From Verrucomicrobiales bacterium (lineage in GTDB: Bacteria; Verrucomicrobiota; Verrucomicrobiia; Verrucomicrobiales; DEV007), in assembly GCA_029212615.1 (NCBI GenBank), contig JARGPJ010000003.1, positions 434,001 to 498,000 on the forward strand: 64,000 nucleotides of DNA, read 5' to 3'. The first letter of the stretch is position 1. The number at the start of each line of letters is the position of its first letter. The notes under the pieces were generated by a model, which saw only the letters and a program-made list of their open reading frames with translations, did no database searches and had not been told where the DNA came from. The position numbers and the translations under genes are program-made. Below are positions 9,582-16,044 of this stretch, piece after piece.

Positions 9582-11108
9582 TTGGACTCTCTATTTTCAA
9601 ATCTCATCGAAGCATTTGATGCCCTTTTAAGCTGGCAGGCAGTTCTTGTGATCATCGCCGGAGTCATTTCCGGAATCATTGTAGGTGCTCTACCCGGGCT
9701 CTCGCCATCGATGGGGGTGGCCCTGCTAGTGCCTTTCACCTACAATATGCCTCCCTCTCTGGCGCTGATTCTTCTTGTTGCCGTTTACATTGCCGCCTGC
9801 TACGGCGGATCCATCACCGCAATCACGATTAATACGCCGGGAACCGCTGCTTCCATGGTCACTTCCTTTGACGGCTACCCTCTTACAATGCAGGGAAGAC
9901 CGGGTATGGCTCTGGGCGTCTCAATCGTCGCTTCTTCAATTGCCGGCATCATTGGTTCCTTAATCCTGATCTTCTTCTCCGTTCCGATGGCGTCGATCGC
10001 GGTTCGCTTTCATCCGGCGGAGTATTTTGCCCTCGCCATGTTCGGCCTTGCCACGGTGGCCTCGCTCGCCGGTCAGCAATGGCTGAAGGCATTCATTGCA
10101 GCCTCCCTCGGCCTTGCTCTCAACACGGTGGGAACCGATCCGATCAGTGGAGCAGACCGATTCACCTTCGGGTTTGTCGAACTTTCCGACGGCTTCAATA
10201 TCATTCCTGCGCTCATTGGACTCTTTGCCCTTTCTGAAGTGTTCTCTGCTGTTTCCAATCGTGCTTTTCAGACAAAAGCAATGACCAACCTTGGACAGGA
10301 ATGGCCCTCGTTCCTCGATTACTGGAAACTGAAATGGACGATATTTTTAAGTGCTCTGATTGGCACAATTGTCGGCATCTTTCCCGGAGCTGGATCCACC
10401 ATCGCTTCTTTTCTCAGTTACGATTTCACGAAGCGCCTGAGCAAAACCCCGGAGGAATTCGGGAAAGGCAGCCTTCAGGGAGTCGCCACTTCAGAGAGTG
10501 CCAACAGTGCTTCTGTCGGCGGCTCACTCGTCCCACTTCTTACCCTCGGAATTCCCGGCAGCGCCACTGCTGCGGTACTTTTAGGAGCCATGATGGTTCA
10601 TAAACTTACCCCGGGGCCCCAACTCTTTTACAGCAAGCCGGAAATCATCTACGAACTTTTTGCCTCAATGTTGATCGCAAATATTGTCCTCCTCGGAGTC
10701 GGGCTCCTCGGGAGTCGGATTTGGATTCGCATCACCTCAGTCCCGCGAGTCCCTCTCTACCTCGTGATTACGGTCATGTGCATCCTCGGTTGCTTTGCTT
10801 CACGCAATGCAATGTTCGACGTCTACTGCGGAGTCTTTTTCGGCATTGTCGGGTGGCTCATGAAACGCCATGAATTTCCCGTTGCTCCGGTCATTCTCGG
10901 GCTTGTCCTCGGTTCGATTGCTGAAAGTAATTTCCGTCGTGCCATCATGATGGATGGCCCCGGAGTCTTCTTCGGACGCCCCCTTAGTGCTATCCTCCTC
11001 CTCATCGCGGCGCTTTCGTTTCTGATCCCCCTCATTGTAAACTGGCGGGACGCGAAGAAACTTCAAAACGCCTCCACTTCATTTACGACCGACGATAATG
11101 GCGATTGA
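9582..11108 (+). CDS. tctA: TctA: large permease subunit of a tripartite tricarboxylate transporter
   Basis: A 508-residue multi-spanning inner-membrane protein of the TctA family, the sodium- or proton-coupled permease of the TTT system. It shows VGALPGLSPSMGVALLVPFT near residue 36, the paired TINTPGTAASMVTSFDGYPL, and later GIFPGAGSTIASFLSYD and LVPLLTLGIPGSATAAVLLG, the two inverted halves typical of TctA. It starts at a TTG (9582). No ATG precedes the conserved first transmembrane helix, which supports that start. It is transcribed after the tctCB fusion and overlaps the CYTH gene by 11 bases. Length is normal for the family (about 500). Confidence 0.95.
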   Translation: MDSLFSNLIEAFDALLSWQAVLVIIAGVISGIIVGALPGLSPSMGVALLVPFTYNMPPSLALILLVAVYIAACYGGSITAITINTPGTAASMVTSFDGYPLTMQGRPGMALGVSIVASSIAGIIGSLILIFFSVPMASIAVRFHPAEYFALAMFGLATVASLAGQQWLKAFIAASLGLALNTVGTDPISGADRFTFGFVELSDGFNIIPALIGLFALSEVFSAVSNRAFQTKAMTNLGQEWPSFLDYWKLKWTIFLSALIGTIVGIFPGAGSTIASFLSYDFTKRLSKTPEEFGKGSLQGVATSESANSASVGGSLVPLLTLGIPGSATAAVLLGAMMVHKLTPGPQLFYSKPEIIYELFASMLIANIVLLGVGLLGSRIWIRITSVPRVPLYLVITVMCILGCFASRNAMFDVYCGVFFGIVGWLMKRHEFPVAPVILGLVLGSIAESNFRRAIMMDGPGVFFGRPLSAILLLIAALSFLIPLIVNWRDAKKLQNASTSFTTDDNGD

Positions 11109-11571
11109 AATCGAAAGAAAATTTCTCGTCGAGGGAGACTTCCTCCCTCATGTCACCTCGTCGAAACGGATCGTCCAGGGCTATCTCTCTTCCCATCCCG
11201 AGCGCAGTGTCCGTGTCAGGGTTAGCGACGACGACGCCTTCCTCACCGTTAAAGGAAGAGGGAATGAAAGCGGAATCTCACGATTCGAGTGGGAACATGC
11301 CATTCCACTTGCAGAAGCTGAAGCACTCCTTGACCTCTGCGAACCCGGCATCATCGAGAAAGTGCGTCACCTCGTTCCCTGCGGGCAACATCTCTATGAG
11401 GTGGATGTTTTTGAAGGAAACAATGCCGGCTTAATTCTCGCGGAGATTGAATTAAGCCACGAAGAGGAAAGCTTCCCCCGCCCCGACTGGCTTGGAAATG
11501 AGGTCACTGGCGATCCCCATTACTACAATACCATGCTTGCGAAAGCCCCTCATGGAGAGCGATCAGCGTAG
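11098..11571 (+). CDS. CYTH-domain triphosphatase-like protein
   Basis: A 157-residue protein that begins MAIEIERKFLV, the ExExK signature of CYTH/triphosphate tunnel metalloenzymes (residues 4-8). Further tunnel strands are visible: RSVRVRVS, FLTVKGRG, ISRFEWEH, YEVDVFEG, LILAEIEL. Family members hydrolyse inorganic triphosphate or other triphosphorylated substrates. The size matches the short bacterial clade without a CHAD domain. Its ATG lies inside the end of tctA (11-base overlap), so the two are translationally linked. A functional connection between the transporter and a triphosphatase is not known to me. Confidence 0.92.
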   Translation: MAIEIERKFLVEGDFLPHVTSSKRIVQGYLSSHPERSVRVRVSDDDAFLTVKGRGNESGISRFEWEHAIPLAEAEALLDLCEPGIIEKVRHLVPCGQHLYEVDVFEGNNAGLILAEIELSHEEESFPRPDWLGNEVTGDPHYYNTMLAKAPHGERSA

Positions 11572-11618
11572 AGGATCCGTGAATTGCGCAGGCATTTGAA
11601 TGCCACTTCTAAAAACCA

Positions 11619-11653
11619 AAACAGCGTTGCCCGGGAGCCGGGTAACGCTGTTT
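11619..11653. terminator. Bidirectional terminator between the CYTH and ammonium transporter genes
   Basis: A 16-bp stem (left arm 11619-11634, right arm 11638-11653) with one G-T pair and a 3-base GAG loop is flanked by A residues on the left and T residues on the right. It can therefore end transcripts from both converging genes. Confidence 0.88.
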
Positions 11654-11675
11654 CTTTACCAAATATAAAAGAGCT

Positions 11676-13187
11676 TCAGTTCTCCGTTGTCTGAAAGTCA
11701 GGATAAGAGTTCACCGAGTGCTCAGTGAAGTCCAACCCGTCTTCCTGTTCTTCATCCGTGACCCGGAGCCCGATGAATACATCGATTACTTTGAAGAGCA
11801 CAAGAGCGACAGCAAATGCCCCCACACAAATAGCGAGTGAACCGAATAGTTGCACCCCGACCCTCTCGAGGCTGAATCCATCTTCGTGGAAAAGTCCCAC
11901 GGCCACCGTTCCCCAAACCCCGCAAAAAAGGTGCACCGGGACGGCACCGACGACATCATCCAGCTTCATCTTATCGAGAGCAAAGGCACCACCAGTGGCA
12001 ATGATTCCGGCGATCGCCCCGATTATGACCGCGCTGGCGGGAGTCACCACATCTGCGCAGGCGGTGATCCCGACAAGGCCACCAAGGACTCCATTCAAGG
12101 TCACCAAAATATTGGGAACGCCCCGAATGAGCCAGAAATAGCACATCGCAACGACACAGCCGGCTGAACCGGCGATCGCCGTGTTCACACAAATTCGCCC
12201 GATTCCAGCACTTCCTTCGACGAGAGATCCGGCATTAAAACCGAACCATCCCACCCAGAGAATGATCGTTCCAAAAGCAACCAGCGGCAGATTGTGCCCG
12301 GGGAGGTAGCGGGGATTCCCGTCTTTGTCGAATTTCCCGATACGGGCACCGACGATCATGATCCCGGCAAGGGCACTGGCGCCGCCAATACCGTGAACCA
12401 CGGAAGAACCGGCGAAATCGTGAAAGCCAAACTGATCTTCAAGCCACCCGGGACTACCTCCGAAATTTGGCTCAAATCCTCCCCCGAAACTACCCCATGC
12501 CCAGTGACCGAAGATGGGATAAATCAAGCCCGAGAGTATCACCGCGTAGACCATGTAACCGATGAATTTCGTCCGCTCCGCCATCGCTCCTGATGCGATC
12601 GTGCAGGCCGTTGCCGCAAAAACGACCTGGAAGAAGAAGAAGGTCCAAATGGGGCTGTCTCCGTCAAAATTCCAAATCGCAAAGTCCTGCGCGCCAATCC
12701 AGCCGGCTTCCGAAGTGCCGAACATAAACGTAAACCCGAAGAGGAGGAATGAGAGCGATGCGGCAGAGAAGTCGAGAACGTTCTTCATCGCGACGTTAAT
12801 CGCATTTCGTGAACGGGAGAGCCCGATTTCCAACATACAGAATCCCAACTGCATCAGCATGACGAGAATTCCAGCAGTGACGGTCCAGACATAATCGATG
12901 TTCTTCTGGATCTGCGGCTTATTTTCACCGAGTGGTGACTCAAGAGATTGGAGCTTGGCATCGAACTCTTTCAGCTTTTTCTTCTGAAACTCCGGATCAT
13001 CAAGACGCTGTTCCGCCTGCTTCTCCAGTTCGATTTTTTGCTTCATGATGTTCGCCTGCTCGATAAGGAGATTGAGGCGTTTCAAATCAACATCACTTTC
13101 CTGAGCTCCCACAGGAGCGGTTGCCCCCAGGAATAAGAGAACGACGATGACGCGGCAGATAGCGGCTTTGATGGATTCCATTTTCAT
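11676..13187 (-). CDS. amt: Ammonium transporter with N-terminal periplasmic coiled-coil extension
   Basis: A 503-residue Amt/Mep/Rh channel that imports ammonium. The Amt domain starts near residue 95 (IDYVWTVTAGILVMLMQLGF) and carries the pore twin histidines H265 (FAGSSVVHGIGG) and H419 (VPVHLFCGVWG). In front of it are a cleavable-looking signal peptide (1-29) and about 60 charged residues (35-90: LKRLNLLIEQANIMKQKIEL and on) that should form a periplasmic coiled coil. This extension is absent from ordinary Amt proteins. No glnK/PII gene is adjacent, although many amt genes are paired with one. It is the last gene of an operon with the two upstream reverse-strand genes (24-base gap). Confidence 0.95.
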   Translation of the reverse strand: MKMESIKAAICRVIVVLLFLGATAPVGAQESDVDLKRLNLLIEQANIMKQKIELEKQAEQRLDDPEFQKKKLKEFDAKLQSLESPLGENKPQIQKNIDYVWTVTAGILVMLMQLGFCMLEIGLSRSRNAINVAMKNVLDFSAASLSFLLFGFTFMFGTSEAGWIGAQDFAIWNFDGDSPIWTFFFFQVVFAATACTIASGAMAERTKFIGYMVYAVILSGLIYPIFGHWAWGSFGGGFEPNFGGSPGWLEDQFGFHDFAGSSVVHGIGGASALAGIMIVGARIGKFDKDGNPRYLPGHNLPLVAFGTIILWVGWFGFNAGSLVEGSAGIGRICVNTAIAGSAGCVVAMCYFWLIRGVPNILVTLNGVLGGLVGITACADVVTPASAVIIGAIAGIIATGGAFALDKMKLDDVVGAVPVHLFCGVWGTVAVGLFHEDGFSLERVGVQLFGSLAICVGAFAVALVLFKVIDVFIGLRVTDEEQEDGLDFTEHSVNSYPDFQTTEN

Positions 13188-13211
13188 TTCCGGGAAGAAA
13201 TTGTATTTCAG

Positions 13212-14138
13212 TTAGTCTATGTAGGTTTCGACAAGGGAGAGCAGTTCGTTTTCGAGCTGTTTTCTGAGAGTGCGGTCTTTCACCTTTTTGATGAGCTTTT
13301 GACCAAAAGGGCGAAACTGGGAAGAAGTGAGGTATCCGCCTTCTTCGACCCCCATGGCAACGAGTTCGCGCTCAATCAGTCTCGTCGCCTGAGCGCGACC
13401 CAGAACTTTTGAAAAGAGTGTCTCCACTTTATCGCGGTAGGACTTCCAGCGTTTGTCGAGGGCTTCTTCCATGGGTTTCGTTTCAGTAATTTCTTCGGGG
13501 GGAGTGATCGGGGCAATTGCCTCCTCAACTGTTTCCGGTTCTTCAACCGGCAATACTTTCTTCGTGACCATCGCCTCCGTCACCGCAATGGGGGCCGGAG
13601 TAATGGGTATCGTATCTTCGCTCTCCTCCTGTTTCATCTCTTTCACCGCAGGCTCCTCAGCTTTTGCGACAGGCTCAACTTTCACCGGTAAGCGCTCAAG
13701 AAGGGTCGGATCCAAATCGACAGGGCGACCAATCAGAGAAGGATCAATCTTCAGTGAAGCAGCCCATTTATGGATAAACTCCTCCCCCGCTTTCTCCACC
13801 GCGGCCGCTTTGGCGACATCACCAAAGATAAGAGCAAGACTGAAGGGAGCGGCGTGAAAGAGCATCACATTGCCCCCATCGAACCCAAGCACTGCTCTGG
13901 AGAGAACCTTCCCACTGTTCCGGTAGAGCGATATCAGCGCATTAATCTCCCTGACAAATGCCTCATTCTGAGAGTCGTGAAAAAGGGTGTCGGCACTGAG
14001 GATCACCCCTTCGTGAACGAAGACAGTACCCTCCAGCCGCCGAATCTTCTTCAGCATGCGGAGAGCTTTGACGACGGCGTCGTATGAATCGATTTCACTC
14101 ATTTGAGTCGACGGGACAGTCCCGTTAGCTAATGGCAT
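13212..14138 (-). CDS. Roadblock/LC7-like domain protein of unknown function
   Basis: A 308-residue soluble protein in three parts. Residues about 18-135 fit the roadblock/LC7 pattern (VVKALRMLKKIRRLEGTVFV, then ISLYRNSGKVLSRAVLGFDG, then MLFHAAPFSLALIFGD). A proline/glutamate-rich linker spans about 150-225. A charged helical C-terminal domain (about 228-308: RAQATRLIERELVAMGVEEG) is not recognised. Roadblock proteins often regulate small GTPases or polarity systems; no GTPase is nearby. The ATG at 14138 overlaps the end of the upstream gene by 14 bases. An in-frame ATG at 14102 is an alternative. It lies just upstream of amt in the same operon. The domain call is by pattern only. Confidence 0.6.
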   Translation of the reverse strand: MPLANGTVPSTQMSEIDSYDAVVKALRMLKKIRRLEGTVFVHEGVILSADTLFHDSQNEAFVREINALISLYRNSGKVLSRAVLGFDGGNVMLFHAAPFSLALIFGDVAKAAAVEKAGEEFIHKWAASLKIDPSLIGRPVDLDPTLLERLPVKVEPVAKAEEPAVKEMKQEESEDTIPITPAPIAVTEAMVTKKVLPVEEPETVEEAIAPITPPEEITETKPMEEALDKRWKSYRDKVETLFSKVLGRAQATRLIERELVAMGVEEGGYLTSSQFRPFGQKLIKKVKDRTLRKQLENELLSLVETYID

Positions 14139-14427
14139 CTAGCAAACTGCTTGCCGAAAAGGATTCTTTTTCGAGGGTGAGCCCTTTTGCGTCAAATCCC
14201 TCTCCTGAACTGGCCGCGAAACGAAAGGCAAGACCTCCACTTTCCGACGAAACCGCCGCACACGAAACGGCGGACATTCCGATGGCCGATCCAATCAGGT
14301 AGGCACGGGACTGCAGGCTCTCCGCCTCTCTCGCAAAGCGCTCGCGAGACGGCTCAGAATCATCCCCTGCTGTCGCTCGCACACGATCCCCCTGCACTTC
14401 TACCAACGAAAATTCTAAATGTGTCAT
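14125..14427 (-). CDS. Small protein of unknown function, first gene of the amt operon
   Basis: A 100-residue protein if it starts at the ATG at 14427; the frame extends to 14448. It has a short beta-rich start (HLEFSLVEVQGDRVRATAG), a central helix (ERFAREAESLQSRAYLIGSA) and a strand-rich second half (AAVSSESGGLAFRF). I do not recognise the family. The shape could be a partial roadblock-like fold, which would fit the roadblock-like gene it overlaps, but this is speculative. It has no signal peptide. It is divergent from the OmpA-domain gene at 14550, with an AT-rich 120-base region between them. Confidence 0.55.
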   Translation of the reverse strand: MTHLEFSLVEVQGDRVRATAGDDSEPSRERFAREAESLQSRAYLIGSAIGMSAVSCAAVSSESGGLAFRFAASSGEGFDAKGLTLEKESFSASSLLDAIS

Positions 14428-14549
14428 GAATATTGCTATTGCTCTCATTCAGGAGGCCTTTCCCCCTGACAGGCGCCGAAATAAACCATCTTTTCTTAGT
14501 TTTAAAATTCAAATGTGATATTTTTTACAATTATCTAAATCACAACCTT

Positions 14550-15755
14550 ATGAAAATTTTAATTAAAATTGGAGTACTTCTACTGATGATAGCTCTCCTA
14601 TTCGCTGCATTTGTTCTTCCGAAGTTTGTTCAACGCACGGAACCTCCAATGCCGGAACAGGACCTCGCTGCGGCTCTGGCCGCCGTTGAGATAGACGGGG
14701 AATCAGATCTGGTGGAAGAGGAGGCGGAAGTAACCGGGTCGACAGAAAGCCCTCTGCGGCATGAAGCGGATTTCTCCGCCTTCTTTGAGGCACTTGATGA
14801 GGAAGACTTCGTGGCCTCAAGCGATGAACTCGTCCGTCTTTCCTCTGAACATGACACCGAAACGATCGATCTTCTGACCGCTGAGATGGAGGATGCCGTC
14901 AATGCAATGGGAATTGAGGAACCAGAGGTCGCACCGACTGTTGTCGCTGAGACCCCCTCGTCTCCTGAAACGGAAGAAGCCCCCTTCACTGCTGCCCCTT
15001 TGCCTGCCGAACCTGCTTCGCCCTCAACTGTCACTTCTCCTGCAGTCGCTCCGAATGAAGTTGTCGCCTTTTTCTCCCTCGTTCAATCCGGAGACTTTGA
15101 AACGGCGGGAGACGAGCTCAAGAGATTATCTCTCACCGCTGATCCTGCGACCCTGTCCTCGATGAAGGCAGCTCTTTCCAACGCGCAGGCAAAAGAGCAG
15201 GCCTTACTCGCTTCGCAGAAAGAGCTGAAGAACTCACAGGAGGAAATGGCCCGTCTCCAGAAAGAGAGCGTCTCTCAAATCCAGGAATCAGTGAAGCAAC
15301 TCGCAGAAGTCACTAAGGCAGCGAAACGGGCGACAGCGGAAGCTTCCCGGCTCAAAGGAACCCTCGCGGCAACCACTGAAGCGGAGGACGCTGAAATGCC
15401 GGAGCCGAAGAAATCCGTCAAACTACCTAAAACTAAATCAGTCGCCTTCGGGTTCGACTCGACCTTTCTCAACGAAGCAAGCAAGGAGCTGCTTTCAAAG
15501 GATGTCATCTCTGCATTGAAAGACGAGAATCGACTCACCGTTCAACTCCGTGGGCATGCCGACGCAGCGGGCGCATCTGACTACAACGGAATTCTGGCCC
15601 GGGCGAGATGTGAAATAGTGAAAGATTTCCTGCTCGAGAAAGGAATCGACAGCGAGAGAATCTCAATGGTTTCCTTCGGAGAAACCCAGGCTGCCGCCAC
15701 CGGCGGCGCCCCTGAAGAGCTTCGGCGTGTTGATGTGATCTTCCGTCCGCAGTAA
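14550..15755 (+). CDS. Inner-membrane-anchored OmpA-domain protein
   Basis: A 401-residue protein. It starts at the ATG at 14550, because a longer frame from 14433 would place 39 unrelated residues before the membrane anchor. Residues 5-27 form one transmembrane helix (GVLLLMIALLFAAFVLP). Then come an acidic, proline-rich periplasmic region and a coiled-coil stretch (about 215-275: AKEQALLASQKELKNSQEEM). The C-terminus is an OmpA-like peptidoglycan-binding domain (VAFGFDSTFLNEASKELL, LRGHADAAGASDYNGILARA, RISMVSFGE). It probably bridges the inner membrane and peptidoglycan. The neighbours give no stronger hint of its job. Confidence 0.85.
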   Translation: MKILIKIGVLLLMIALLFAAFVLPKFVQRTEPPMPEQDLAAALAAVEIDGESDLVEEEAEVTGSTESPLRHEADFSAFFEALDEEDFVASSDELVRLSSEHDTETIDLLTAEMEDAVNAMGIEEPEVAPTVVAETPSSPETEEAPFTAAPLPAEPASPSTVTSPAVAPNEVVAFFSLVQSGDFETAGDELKRLSLTADPATLSSMKAALSNAQAKEQALLASQKELKNSQEEMARLQKESVSQIQESVKQLAEVTKAAKRATAEASRLKGTLAATTEAEDAEMPEPKKSVKLPKTKSVAFGFDSTFLNEASKELLSKDVISALKDENRLTVQLRGHADAAGASDYNGILARARCEIVKDFLLEKGIDSERISMVSFGETQAAATGGAPEELRRVDVIFRPQ

Positions 15756-15806
15756 AGCTTTCCGTCATTCAATACGCCCCATTGGTGCCTCTTTACCTGG
15801 AAGCGC

Positions 15807-15837
15807 AACAGGGTCAGCTCAATCAGCTAACCCTGTT
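15807..15837. terminator. Likely terminator hairpin after the OmpA-domain gene
   Basis: A 13-bp stem with one mismatch (15807-15819 with 15825-15837) and a 5-base loop lies 50 bases after the stop. It is followed by TTTAAAT on the + strand. It sits between converging genes. Confidence 0.65.
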
Positions 15838-15864
15838 TAAATAGTACTCAGGTAAGTCGTTGAA

Positions 15865-15917
15865 CGTGCATCCCCCAACGGGGGAGCACGCCTGGAGGGA
15901 CATGCTCCGTCATGTCC
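15865..15917. repeat. Tandem palindromic intergenic element
   Basis: Two hairpins lie back to back. The first is 15865-15890: an 11-bp stem with a bulged A and a 3-base loop. The second is 15898-15917: GGACATG-CTCCGT-CATGTCC, a perfect 7-bp stem. No reading frame of quality covers the region 15838-16044. The compact paired-palindrome design resembles dispersed REP-type elements of large bacterial genomes. Only one copy is seen in this window, so repetition is inference. Confidence 0.45.
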
Positions 15918-16044
15918 GCGGAGCTACGAGTGCGGATAGGCTTCCCGGACGAAGAGAGGCAGTCCCCCCATCAGGTCCGCCCCTCCACAGCCATCTTAAT
16001 CCTAATATCGGGACCTTGCGGAATTGGTGCAGCTGAGTGTCTAC

